DNA from: JBFWWP01 sp050246115
GTDB taxonomy: Bacteria; Planctomycetota; UBA8108; UBA1146; JAJFFE01
Length of the DNA: 64,000 nt
Assembly (NCBI GenBank): GCA_050246115.1
Contig: JBFWWP010000009.1
Span: 99,517 to 163,516 of the forward strand
Direction of reading: 5' to 3'
In this document: piece after piece, positions 35,743-44,966 of the stretch
Position numbering within the stretch: the stretch's first letter is position 1
How the letters are laid out: each line of letters starts with the position of its first letter
Program-made: the position numbers and the translations under genes
The notes under the pieces: model-generated
What the model was told of the DNA's origin: nothing
Databases searched by the model: none
What the model saw: only the letters and a program-made list of their open reading frames with translations

Positions 35743-37644
35743 ATGCGCAAATCCGGACGCTCAGGGGAGCAAGGGTCGATTCTGGTCGCTGTGATGGTCT
35801 TCTTCATCGTGTCCGCCGCGTTCGTTGCCACCGTGATCGCGACCAGCCGCCTCAAGCTCCAGACCGCGCGAGCCGCCTCGCTCGACCTGTCCGCCAAGTA
35901 CGTGGCCGAGGCCGGCGTACAGATTCAGATCAATGCGATTCGCAACCTGCGCGATCTTGCCACAATGGCTGCGCCCTTCGCCGGCATTGACGCGCTAGAC
36001 TCCACCGCGGCCGAGGGGGTCGGGAACTTCAGCCAAACACTCGCCGCCCTCGATGTCATCGATTCCTCCGGCACCACGATCGGTCAAGTCGATGTCGCGA
36101 TCGACGTCCTGAACCGCGCGGCCCCAGGAACGCGCGATATCGCCATCACGAGCATCGCTTACGTGCCGAGCAAAGCGGACTTCGTCGACGACCCGAAGAA
36201 CTGCTCTCGTTCCGAGGTCACCAGCATGATCCGTCTCGCGCTCAGCGAGGCGGAGGTCTTCGATTACTCCTACTTCATCAACCACTGGGGCTGGTTCTAC
36301 GGCAACACCATCATCGCCAATGGCAACGTTCGTGCGAACGGCCAGTTCGACTTCGGGGGGTATGGTGCCACGGTCAATGGCACTCCCCGTTACGAGTCCG
36401 CGAACGGGGCCGACTTGATTGGGTATCGCGACGACAACAACGATGGCGTCACGGATGGCTCCGACGGCGGCGCCTACTCCGGCTGGGCCATCGTCAATGC
36501 GCAGAACGTGAACGGCATGGCCGCCGACCCGGTCAACCAACACGAATGGCAAGAGTCGCTGCCAATGCCCAACCTATCTGATCTCGGGGTCTACGAGGCG
36601 ATTGCGCTGGCCGAGGGGGGAACGATCTCGGTTGGCGGCACCGTGGTCGCAAACGGAGTCTTGGGCGATGACCCTGGAGAAGCCAGCAATCTGTATCTCG
36701 TCGGCACGGCAGCCACACCGATTGTTCTGAACGGACCGATCGTGGCCCGCGGCGACGTGATCATCTCTGGAGTCGTTCAGGGGCAAGGTACGATCTACAG
36801 CGGCAGGAACGTCTATGTGCCCGCCAATCTCACCTACGCAACCGCGCCGTCGCCGTCGATCCCGGCCGGAACCGACGAAGCGACGGTCGAGGGCTGGCGT
36901 AGCAGCAACTCTGGAGCCGACGCGCTGGGCCTGTTTGCGCGCGAGCACGTGGTCATCGGCAACTACCTCGACTCTTCGTGGCAAGCAAATGTCAAATCCT
37001 GGGTGAATCACTCCCTGAACGAGAGTGAGGAGGACGCGGGAATCGACGGAATCCAGGGCACTGCGAATGGCCCCGATGGCGTCGCGGGTACCGCCGACGA
37101 CGACCTCCTCGAGAACGACGGCGTATGGACGACCGATGTCTACACCGCTGCCGACGCGGCGCTGGGCGCGATTCCGGCGGGAAAGTCGGTGGGTGATCCC
37201 ATTCCCGGGACCGGCGAGGACATCGACGGCGACGGTGCGTACGATCCGCGAACCGCGATGGCGGAGTTCAACTTGGGTACCTCGCTGGCCACGGCGACGG
37301 CGTGGGCCGGCAACAAACCCGCGGCCGTAACGAACTTCTCGACCATTGCGACGATCTACTTCAGCCGCATCGACGCCAACTTCTACACCAATCACACGCT
37401 GGCGGCGCTCATGATCAACTGGGGCGGAGACATCATCATGAATGGCTCGCTGGTCAGTCGCAATGAGTCGATCATCTACGGGGCCAACCACATCTACATG
37501 AATCACGACGCACGGCTACACGGCCGAGACGCCGAGGCCTTCGGCTTGTATCTCCCGGTCACGTGGCAACCGATCCAACTGCTGCGCTGGACGGTGGGCG
37601 ACGCCTCGGTGGTCGAGGACTACTTGCCCGCGGGAACCAACTAG
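35743..37644 (+). CDS. PilX-like pilus assembly protein
   Basis: 633 aa. ATG at 35743 has AGGAGGG 9 nt upstream (an ATG at 35704 is less likely). Starts with a basic stretch and a single helix (SILVAVMVFFIVSAAFVATV) as in PilX N-termini, lacking the Glu5 of true pilins. The long C-terminal part is beta-helical in look: GTISVGGTVVANGVLGDD and GPIVARGDVIISGVVQGQG, typical of DUF7305-like regions, plus an Asp/Asn-rich calcium-type loop DDNNDGVTDGSDGG. Likely a large minor pilin or adhesin of the cluster. Confidence 0.75.
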   Translation: MRKSGRSGEQGSILVAVMVFFIVSAAFVATVIATSRLKLQTARAASLDLSAKYVAEAGVQIQINAIRNLRDLATMAAPFAGIDALDSTAAEGVGNFSQTLAALDVIDSSGTTIGQVDVAIDVLNRAAPGTRDIAITSIAYVPSKADFVDDPKNCSRSEVTSMIRLALSEAEVFDYSYFINHWGWFYGNTIIANGNVRANGQFDFGGYGATVNGTPRYESANGADLIGYRDDNNDGVTDGSDGGAYSGWAIVNAQNVNGMAADPVNQHEWQESLPMPNLSDLGVYEAIALAEGGTISVGGTVVANGVLGDDPGEASNLYLVGTAATPIVLNGPIVARGDVIISGVVQGQGTIYSGRNVYVPANLTYATAPSPSIPAGTDEATVEGWRSSNSGADALGLFAREHVVIGNYLDSSWQANVKSWVNHSLNESEEDAGIDGIQGTANGPDGVAGTADDDLLENDGVWTTDVYTAADAALGAIPAGKSVGDPIPGTGEDIDGDGAYDPRTAMAEFNLGTSLATATAWAGNKPAAVTNFSTIATIYFSRIDANFYTNHTLAALMINWGGDIIMNGSLVSRNESIIYGANHIYMNHDARLHGRDAEAFGLYLPVTWQPIQLLRWTVGDASVVEDYLPAGTN

Positions 37645-37721
37645 GCCCGAGTCAAGCGCGGAGCGCCAAGCGCGAACTCGAGTTGATTGTGAATGCGATG
37701 GATCTGCGACTAGGAGACGCT

Positions 37722-38216
37722 GTGAATCCGCCCCGTCCCGTTCGTTGCCAGGCGCGCCGGTTGTCGCGCCCCCTGTTGCTTGCCGTCCTGTCGCTCGCAC
37801 CGGCGCTCGGGGCCACCGAGAGTGACGTCGGCAACTACCCGCCGCTCCAGCCCTGGATGCAGGCCCAACTCCTCAACAAGGCCGCGATTGCCGAAGATCA
37901 GATGCAACGGCTCTACGGCCTGAGAGAAGCCGGCAATCCGCAGTTGCAGCCGGGGACGATCCTCGAGGAGGCCGAACTCGGCGAGCCGCGGGAAGACGAT
38001 CGCTTCCGTCAAGAACTCCGCGCGCGGCAGCTCGCAAGCGTCTCCTCCAGAGAACTCCGCTGGTCCGCCCGGAGCGACTCCAAAGAGAGTCGAACGCCAG
38101 CCCGCGCCGCTCCTCGGGCACGCGAACCGCAGAACGACGGGTTCGGGGCAACGCAAGGAATCGTGTTCGTGAGCACGCTGTTCCTAGCGCTGTGGCTGTT
38201 CAAGAAGCGCGCCTAG
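37722..38216 (+). CDS. small exported protein with C-terminal membrane anchor
   Basis: 164 aa. GTG at 37722 follows AGGAG by 5-6 nt (ATG 37698 is an alternative). Signal peptide RPLLLAVLSLAPALGATE, then a charged helical middle and a hydrophobic C-terminal helix ending in basic residues (GIVFVSTLFLALWLFKKRA), so both ends are membrane-directed. No known domain. Position after the PilX-like gene suggests a role with the pilus cluster. Followed at 38263 by a strong inverted repeat. Confidence 0.6.
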   Translation: MNPPRPVRCQARRLSRPLLLAVLSLAPALGATESDVGNYPPLQPWMQAQLLNKAAIAEDQMQRLYGLREAGNPQLQPGTILEEAELGEPREDDRFRQELRARQLASVSSRELRWSARSDSKESRTPARAAPRAREPQNDGFGATQGIVFVSTLFLALWLFKKRA

Positions 38217-38262
38217 CCGCGTCTCCCGGCATGCTTGGCGCCCCGGAATCGATGGCCTTAGG

Positions 38263-38357
38263 AGTCGCCCAAGAACAACTTCACCCTCTTGCTCGTCGCT
38301 TCGGGCCATCTTCGACCGAAATCGACGGGAAGATGTCGAAGTTGTTCTTGGGCGACT
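38263..38357 (+). repeat. REP-like element, copy 2, with 20-bp perfect inverted arms
   Basis: Arms AGTCGCCCAAGAACAACTTC (38263-38282) and its exact reverse complement (38338-38357) enclose 55 nt. Inside lies a second pair CATCTTC/GAAGATG and the 42-nt core (38278-38319) shared 40/42 with the copy next to ppx. It could act as a terminator, but the shared core indicates a dispersed family. Confidence 0.85.
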
Positions 38358-38412
38358 GCTTAGATCGACGCCACTCAGGTGCTTGCACGCCGCCACCAAG
38401 ATACCCGCGCCC

Positions 38413-38751
38413 CTACTCGAGGAGTTGCTCGAGGAGATCCAGGCTGTCCCGCTCCTCCTCGGTGATCTGGAGGTCGGCGGCGATCAACCCGCGGATCTCG
38501 TCGAGGAACAACTCCCGGTGCTCCAGGGGCACATCGGCGGGGTCCACTTCTTCCGGTTCGGGAGGCGAGTCCAGCCATTCCTCCACTAGACCGACCTCCG
38601 AGTCGTCCAGATCGAGCCGTCCCAAGAGGCGGAACACGTACTCGCGCTCCTCCCGGGCGACATCGAGGTCCGTCCACGCGAACGAGCAAACGAACTTGAG
38701 GAGCTGCTCTCGCGCAGCGGGCTTCAGGTTCCTCAGGGATGACTTGGCCAT
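38413..38751 (-). CDS. TerB-like acidic helical protein
   Basis: 112 aa, strongly acidic and helical. ATG at 38751 preceded by AAAGGAG. Pattern of two helical repeats (AREQLLKFVCSFAWTDLDVA and DEIRGLIAADLQITEEERDS) resembles TerB/DUF533-type domains, which are small metal-binding or stress proteins. Last gene of a minus-strand set following the DUF4340 gene; its link to the ABC cluster is only positional. Confidence 0.6.
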   Translation of the reverse strand: MAKSSLRNLKPAAREQLLKFVCSFAWTDLDVAREEREYVFRLLGRLDLDDSEVGLVEEWLDSPPEPEEVDPADVPLEHRELFLDEIRGLIAADLQITEEERDSLDLLEQLLE

Positions 38752-38963
38752 GACTTCTCGCTCCTTTGATCGTCACTTGCCGCACAGGGGAAGAGAGCAG
38801 CGCACCGGCGCCGGTCTCGGGAACGAGTAGCCGGTTTCAGGAGCGCGTCGATGCGAACGCGGGATCCGCACCTGCTCCGGACTCGAGCCAAAGTGAACGT
38901 GGCAAAGTCGTGTCCGCTGGATGCGGCGCTCGCGTCGCGGAACCGAGTGCATGAGCGACTCGG

Positions 38964-40613
38964 CTACTGCTGCCCGTCCTTGGGCGCCGGCGGCGCCTTC
39001 TGTTTGGTCACTTCGTGCTTGTCGCGCCGCAGCTTTCGGAAGGACGCGTCGTCGATCACGTAGAACCACGGAGCGAAGCGGCGGCGCAGGTCATCGGCGA
39101 GCTTCTCGCCCTCGGTGACACTCGCGCGAAAAGTCTTCCACTCTTCAGCGGACTTCTTCAGCTGGTCCTCGAACGCAATGTTGTTCGAGACGACGTCCGC
39201 GTTCGCTCCCGTCCCACCCTCGAATCCGTCGGCACCCAACGAACTGATCTGGTACCCACCCTCGAGTTCGATCGTGTAGCCATACTCGCCGCCCCAAGGG
39301 TCCTTCGGAAGTTCGGGCAACAGTGGCGCCTCACCCGTCGTGAGCGCCGCCAGCGTCTCCGGCAGGGAGTCGTTCGCAACGCGATAGCTCTCGACCGCAC
39401 GAGCGAGCTTCTGGATCTCGTCGCGCGCGCTGCCGCGCTTCGCCAGCTCCTCCGCAGGAACCTCCTCGCCGCTGGGTCGCTTGAGCAAACCCTCGTCGAA
39501 CGCCACCGTGATCATGAGGAAGCGATTCGCGCTCGCCGCGCCTTCGTCACCCGGCTTCTGCAGCGCCTGTTCACCCTCTTTGTCGACCCCAGCGGTCACG
39601 TCCGCACCGGTTCCGAACAGGATCTCACCGAACCGCAAGGTGCATGCGAGCCCCTTGTCGGTCATGGCGTGCAGGTCGCCCTCGTTCGAGTACAGATTGC
39701 CGTCGTTGCCGAGGTAGAAGCCCCGGTTCAGGAGCGCCATGACCGCCGACTGCGAGAGCGTGATTCCCTCGGCACGAGAAAGCTGTTCCGTGAGCCCGGC
39801 GGGTTTCGCACGCACGCCGACGATCTTCAGTTGATCGAGTGTCGACGCTACCTCATTGAGCGCTGTCGTATCGACCTCTTCGTCGGCGCCGAGCCCCAGC
39901 ATCGTCCACTGATTGCTGACCTTGACTGCCTCGAAACGCTCGCCGTCGACGCGAGAGCGTGAGCCCTCATCGATGCGATAGTTATCCCACACGAGCTTCC
40001 TGAGCGCTGCCGAGCTCAGTTGCAGCAGATCGGTGTCGATCCAGTCGCTGAAGTTCGTCGACACCTCCCCAGCCAGCGTGGCCACGTAGGTGCGCTTCTT
40101 GTCGGGAAGACGTACATAGCGTAGGCCAGAACCCGACTTCACCTCTTTGCCGATGATCAGCGACGCGAGCACGTTGCCAGCGCCGTCCTTGAACGTGACT
40201 CGCTTACCCGAACCGCCATCGACGGTACTCTCGCTGCTCGGATCGAGCACCCCGAACTTCGCGTGGTCCTCGATTCCATCGGAGCGGAAGTCTTCCTTCT
40301 TCAGGTCCACCAAAAGGCTGGCTGCGGTCGCCATTCGATCCTTCGCGTCGGCCGGGTAGTCGTGGTGCGAGGGAATCGTCCAGCGGCCATTCCGGAGCTG
40401 TACCACGAACGGCCGCAGTTCCGCCGTCGAAGAGTCGAACTCCACGACCTCGAGGATCGTTGCCTGTGACGGGTCCGTGAACTCGGGGAAGAACTTCTCG
40501 CCGATGTCCCGGAACACCTCGGGCTCTTCCAGCCGAGGGCCGGATACCAACGACAGCACGAGGAGGACCGTCGCGCCGATCAAGAACAAGGCGGTCTTCG
40601 TCGTCTGACTCAC
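38964..40613 (-). CDS. DUF4340 protein of a gliding-type ABC cluster
   Basis: 549 aa. GTG at 40613 preceded by GAGAGG (an ATG 16 codons earlier lacks a site). One N-terminal helix (TKTALFLIGATVLLVLSLVSG), then repeated beta/alpha segments such as PFVVQLRNGRWTIPSHHDYP and LIIGKEVKSGSGLRYVRLP, the DUF4340 pattern. These proteins are typically encoded with GldA/F/G-like ABC genes, as here, and are probably periplasmic accessory parts. A coiled and unstructured C-terminus follows. Function is unproven. Confidence 0.8.
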   Translation of the reverse strand: MSQTTKTALFLIGATVLLVLSLVSGPRLEEPEVFRDIGEKFFPEFTDPSQATILEVVEFDSSTAELRPFVVQLRNGRWTIPSHHDYPADAKDRMATAASLLVDLKKEDFRSDGIEDHAKFGVLDPSSESTVDGGSGKRVTFKDGAGNVLASLIIGKEVKSGSGLRYVRLPDKKRTYVATLAGEVSTNFSDWIDTDLLQLSSAALRKLVWDNYRIDEGSRSRVDGERFEAVKVSNQWTMLGLGADEEVDTTALNEVASTLDQLKIVGVRAKPAGLTEQLSRAEGITLSQSAVMALLNRGFYLGNDGNLYSNEGDLHAMTDKGLACTLRFGEILFGTGADVTAGVDKEGEQALQKPGDEGAASANRFLMITVAFDEGLLKRPSGEEVPAEELAKRGSARDEIQKLARAVESYRVANDSLPETLAALTTGEAPLLPELPKDPWGGEYGYTIELEGGYQISSLGADGFEGGTGANADVVSNNIAFEDQLKKSAEEWKTFRASVTEGEKLADDLRRRFAPWFYVIDDASFRKLRRDKHEVTKQKAPPAPKDGQQ

Positions 40614-40815
40614 GCTACACCTCTCGCTCGTCGAATTGCGGGCTCGGACATCCATCTCCATGGCAGTAGGTCACCTCGGGAAGGTGGCGACCGGAGCTTC
40701 CCACGCAGGACGCTCGGCGGCCCCACACTCTCCGGCGAACGCCGGCGTCGAGGCCGGGAGAACGCGCGCCCGCCCCGAGACTTACCTAGCGGGCCGTTGG
40801 TCCCTGGCGAACCCC

Positions 40816-43455
40816 TCACGACGCCACGCGTCGCGACCCGACGCTCGAGTCGCGCTCCCGACGCAGCCTTCGGAAGAACACGGACAGGCCGATCAGCAAC
40901 CCGGGCAGCGGCGAAGCAATCAGCGCGCTCAGCCGGTAGTTGTCGCGAATGCGACCCTCGGAGGCGGTCTTCTCGGTGAGCGCGGCGTCGATGGCTCGCT
41001 GCTTCTGTCCCTCGATCTCGGCCTTACGCGCGTCGAATCGACGCTGCTCGACGTTGCGCAGACTCTCGATCTGGATCTCCTTGGAACGCTCGTCCAGCTG
41101 CAGCTGTTGTCGCACCCGATCGACCTTCTCGTTCAGGGCTGCCTCCGCTTTGGCGAGCTCGGCCACCGCGGCATTCTCCGCGTTCTCTTTTTCTTCCAGC
41201 CACTTCTCGGAGAAAACCTCTTCCTGTTTCTCGAGGGTCTCCAACGTCCGATGCCGCGGACGCCGCTTGCGAAGCTCGATGAACTCGGGCTTGCCGGCGA
41301 GATCCTCGATGCAGTTCAAGACGAAAGTGATGTTGTCGAAGGAGAAGTCTCCCAGCTTCTTCCGGCGGATCTCGAAGAACTGGCCGGCGATCATGTCTAG
41401 GTCCGCGATGAAAATCAGGTTCACGCTCGCCGCCGCTTCGGGGCTGACCTTACCGCGTACCCGGCAAGCCAGGGTGTATTGATTGCGGTCGGGCACGTGG
41501 CGCCGGTTCGGATTGATGGACTTGCCGAAGAGGAAGTGCGTTCGAAACAGATCGTTCATTCCGATCGCCCCCGAGACTGGCCCGGTCTGCAGCAAGGGAA
41601 CGAACTCGACTCCAGAGAGGTTTGCGCTCTGAACGTGCCCGGGGAAGATCGTGATGATCTCCTGCAGTCCCGCTGTCACCACCTCTTTGGGATTGAACGG
41701 CTGGGTCGATGGCGAACTGGCGCCGATGAACACGAGTTCCGGTTCGAAGGGGAACTCGGGGTGCGGGTTGTAAGTATCCCAGGCGACGGAGTCGATTTGC
41801 CAACGCACGCCAAACTTGGCCAACAAAGCCTGGATGTCGCCCTTCGGCTCCGGAGGCGGCTGTCCCTGCTGGAACGGGTTCTGGGGTCCCCCCTTCTTCT
41901 CGGTCGGCGCTAGATCCGGGCTGGTCGCCGGGAACGGGTCGTCGACGAGCAACGTCGGAATCCCTTTGGCGATCTCGGCCTGCAGCCGGTCCATCGGCTC
42001 CTGGGCGAGCGACGACGGCGCGAAGGCGATCAGTGCGTCGAGATCGGTCGGGTAGTCCGCACTGGGATCGACCTTCTGGACGTCGTATTGGAGCTGGAGT
42101 TCGCGCACGATCTCCCACTGGGGATCCTGCGACATCGCTTGGAAATCGAACCCTCCGAAGAGCTTGGCGTCGGTATCGACGATTCCCACCCGCAAGCGCT
42201 TGGTCGTGGCGACGGTGCGGATCGACCGAGTCAGCTCGTACTCGACCGGCAGGCCCTTGTCGAGAAATGGGATCACGACCTCTTCGGTCCCGCAGGTCAC
42301 GGCGACACCGAGGTACACGTCCTCCGTGCTGCTGCGGCCGGCGGTGCTCGTCATGACCGTTTGGAAGCCGATCCCGTAGTTGGTCTCGGCTTCCTTCGCG
42401 GCGTCGGTGAAGCGCTCGGTCTCGACGACTCGCACCCGCACTCGATCCCCGCCGAGGATGTCGTATTCGCGCAGTAGATTGAGCAGGGTCTGTCGCGCTT
42501 GGACGTAGTCACGCGGCACCTCGGGCGACACGTAGGCCCGGATGTAGACCGGCTGGTCGCCCTGGAGGCCGCCGACGAGACGCCGGGTCTCGTCCGACAG
42601 CGAGTGAATGCTCTCGATCGTGGCGTCGACCCGGGGGGCCCTCTGGTAAGCGATCACGGTCAGCGAGAAGGTGCCGACGAGCAGGGCGACGAAGCGCAGG
42701 CTGAGGTGTAGGCCCTCGCGTTGACCGGAACGCCAGTGCCGACGCGAAAGCAGCAGCAAGTTCAGGTACAGGAACACCACGACCATGCCGCAGAAGAGGA
42801 TCAAGGACGAGATCGAGACCACCCCGGCCGCCATCTCCCGAAACAGCGAGATGGGACCGTGCCCAATCCACGCCGAGAGCAGGTTCGGGCTGAGCCGCTC
42901 CAGGAGCCACTCCGAAGTCAGCACCAACCCGGACAGCAACGCTCCGAAGATGAAAGCGATCGTGAGATTGTCAGAGAGTTGCGAGCCAACCATGCCAGCG
43001 GCAATCAGGGTCAAGCCGAGCAGCCAGTAGCCGAGGAAGTTGCTCGCAACCAACCCCCAGTCGGGATTCCCGAGGATCCCCAGCAGAATCAGCAACGGGA
43101 AACAGAAGGCCAGGGCCATCGTGTAGATGCCCGCGGCCGCCGAAAACTTGCCAACGACCACCTGAGTATCGGTGACCGGCAGCGTGAACAGCAACTCATC
43201 CGTCCCTTGACCGCGTTCCCCAGCCCAGACACTCATGGTGACCGCGGGGATGAAGAACAGCAACAACCACGGGAACCACTGGTTCAGCGTGTCGAGGTTC
43301 GCCAGGTTGTTCTGGAAGAACTCGTCGGGAAAGAACAGGGCTCCCGCCGCCAGCAACACGAACAACGTAATGAACACATAGCCGGCCGGGTTGCCGAACC
43401 AGCGTTTCATGTCGCGTTTGAAGATCGCCCGCACCGCGGGTTTTCGCAATACCAT
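40816..43455 (-). CDS. fused ABC-2 permease (GldF-like) and GldG-like auxiliary protein
   Basis: 879 aa, a fusion of two normally separate genes. Residues 1-265 form an ABC-2 permease with about six helices (FKRDMKRWFGNPAGYVFITL, WAGERGQGTDELLFTLPVTD). Residues about 265-720 match the GldG/ABC_transp_aux family (APRVDATIESIHSLSDETRR, DALIAFAPSSLAQEPMDRL, GIPTLLVDDPFPAT). A coiled-coil (about 735-830) and a final helix end the protein. It pairs with the ATPase encoded upstream and the DUF4340 protein downstream. Such systems take part in gliding motility in Bacteroidetes, but here the cargo is unknown. Confidence 0.88.
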   Translation of the reverse strand: MVLRKPAVRAIFKRDMKRWFGNPAGYVFITLFVLLAAGALFFPDEFFQNNLANLDTLNQWFPWLLLFFIPAVTMSVWAGERGQGTDELLFTLPVTDTQVVVGKFSAAAGIYTMALAFCFPLLILLGILGNPDWGLVASNFLGYWLLGLTLIAAGMVGSQLSDNLTIAFIFGALLSGLVLTSEWLLERLSPNLLSAWIGHGPISLFREMAAGVVSISSLILFCGMVVVFLYLNLLLLSRRHWRSGQREGLHLSLRFVALLVGTFSLTVIAYQRAPRVDATIESIHSLSDETRRLVGGLQGDQPVYIRAYVSPEVPRDYVQARQTLLNLLREYDILGGDRVRVRVVETERFTDAAKEAETNYGIGFQTVMTSTAGRSSTEDVYLGVAVTCGTEEVVIPFLDKGLPVEYELTRSIRTVATTKRLRVGIVDTDAKLFGGFDFQAMSQDPQWEIVRELQLQYDVQKVDPSADYPTDLDALIAFAPSSLAQEPMDRLQAEIAKGIPTLLVDDPFPATSPDLAPTEKKGGPQNPFQQGQPPPEPKGDIQALLAKFGVRWQIDSVAWDTYNPHPEFPFEPELVFIGASSPSTQPFNPKEVVTAGLQEIITIFPGHVQSANLSGVEFVPLLQTGPVSGAIGMNDLFRTHFLFGKSINPNRRHVPDRNQYTLACRVRGKVSPEAAASVNLIFIADLDMIAGQFFEIRRKKLGDFSFDNITFVLNCIEDLAGKPEFIELRKRRPRHRTLETLEKQEEVFSEKWLEEKENAENAAVAELAKAEAALNEKVDRVRQQLQLDERSKEIQIESLRNVEQRRFDARKAEIEGQKQRAIDAALTEKTASEGRIRDNYRLSALIASPLPGLLIGLSVFFRRLRRERDSSVGSRRVAS

Positions 43456-43627
43456 GGCAGTGTCCTATCTCAGCGTTCTAGAACGTGTCGTCGTCGTCCG
43501 GCCTCGCGGGTTCCGATCCCCATCTGCCGCAGTGCGCGAGCCGCGTGCTCGCGGCGAGGATCAGGAGCGAATCGGCACCCTGCTTCGTCGAGAGCTGCGT
43601 AACACCGGGCACGCCGCCGGACTGGGG

Positions 43628-44359
43628 CTAGGCCGCGCCGGTGAGTTTGTAGAAAGCCTTGTCCAGGTCGTCGCCGCCTTCGGCTCGCAACGCCTCTGGA
43701 GTGCCGTCGAACACGATTCGTCCGTCGTTGATCATGATGACGCGGCTGGCTACGGCCTGCACTTCCTGCAGGATGTGGGTCGAGAGGAGAATGGTCTTCG
43801 TCTTCCCCAGGGTGCGTATGGTCTCGCGCACGTGTTTGATCTGATTGGGATCGAGCCCCGACGTCGGTTCGTCCATGATGAGCACGTCGGGCTCGTGGAG
43901 CAGCACCTGCGCCATGCCGACGCGCTGCCGGTACCCCTTGGACAGCTTGCCCAGCGGCTTGTCCAACACGCTGCCGAGGGCGCAAACATCGGTCACGGCG
44001 GCCAATCGTTCTCGCCACCGCGCTGCCCCGAGCCCGCGCGCCTCGGCAAAGAACTGCAGGAGTTCGCGCGGTGACATTTCGGGATAGGTGGGACCGTTCT
44101 CCGGCAGGTATCCGAGGCGAGCTGCCGCCTCGAGGCGCGAGGCTCCGACGTCGATCCCCGCGATACGGGCCGTCCCGGCCGTAGGTGCCAGGTAGCCAGT
44201 CAGGATCTTCATGGTCGTCGACTTGCCGGCCCCATTGGGTCCGAGGAACGCGACGACTTCGCCGGCCTGCACCGAGAAGGTCACGTTCTGGATCGCAGCA
44301 AACGTCCCGTAGATCTTGGTGAGACCATGCGCCTCGATCATTGGCACAGAGTGGGTCAT
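43628..44359 (-). CDS. ABC transporter ATP-binding protein (GldA-like)
   Basis: 243 aa from ATG at 44359, with AAGGAGGAGG upstream; the long in-frame extension to 44944 is disordered and excluded. Walker A GPNGAGKSTTMKIL, Q-loop YLPENGPTYPEMS, a signature region LSKGYRQRVG (Gly-Gly replaced by Lys-Gly, common in this subgroup), Walker B VLIMDEPTSGLDP, and H-loop LLSTHILQE. Drives the fused GldF-G permease 172 nt downstream. First gene of the minus-strand cluster. Confidence 0.92.
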   Translation of the reverse strand: MTHSVPMIEAHGLTKIYGTFAAIQNVTFSVQAGEVVAFLGPNGAGKSTTMKILTGYLAPTAGTARIAGIDVGASRLEAAARLGYLPENGPTYPEMSPRELLQFFAEARGLGAARWRERLAAVTDVCALGSVLDKPLGKLSKGYRQRVGMAQVLLHEPDVLIMDEPTSGLDPNQIKHVRETIRTLGKTKTILLSTHILQEVQAVASRVIMINDGRIVFDGTPEALRAEGGDDLDKAFYKLTGAA

Positions 44360-44966
44360 GGACATCCTCCTCCTTCGATCCTGGTCATCCTGCGAGCCGC
44401 GCATCCCACGCCCCACCCCCTGCTTCGCCCTGCCTCCCCCTGCTTCGCCACGGGCGCGGGAACCGAAGGACTCGCGCGTGACGCGAAAGGGCGGAGACGA
44501 CCCCACCCATTCGCGTGGCCAGAGCGACCGCGACGAAAGCGAAAGAGGACCCCGGCTTCGTGCGATGCTCTGGAAGGACGTCCCCGGGGGGAAACGTCCC
44601 AGGGAAGACGACCGCACGGGTTGCCCGGAACGACGACGCGCCGGAACGACAACGTTGATGGCCGCAGGTCGTGGGGACCCGCGGTCAGCGGCGGTCTCGA
44701 GGGCGCACGGGCCCGAAGCGGACGTCGGCGACGGTGCGGGTCGCGGTCGGACTGGGAATATTGTCGCACCGCGCGGTGTTTTCAAGAGAAAGATCACGAG
44801 CGCGCCGGCCGCTCCGGACCGGCCGCCACCGGCCCGAGAACGGGCCCGTGGCGGGATTTGGCCTCCGGCCCGATGGAGACCGGCCCCCTCCGCGCCAGCG
44901 CGGACGGGGGCCAGGGGGCGAACTCGACGAACACGGCGCGTCACACCGCCGGGGGGCTTGCTCGAA
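44360..44966. other. 607-bp GC-rich intergenic region
   Basis: Lies between the stop of the GAPDH-like gene and the start of the ABC cluster, both minus strand. It should hold the ABC promoter at its left end and carries a strong hairpin at 44882-44912. Long plus-strand frames through it are antisense shadows. Confidence 0.5.
44882..44912 (-). terminator. strong hairpin after the GAPDH-like gene
   Basis: Stem of 13 bp (GGCCCCC plus TCCGCG) with one bulged base and CCAG loop, 55 nt past the stop codon of the minus-strand gene ending at 44967. GC-rich, no T-run. Confidence 0.6.
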
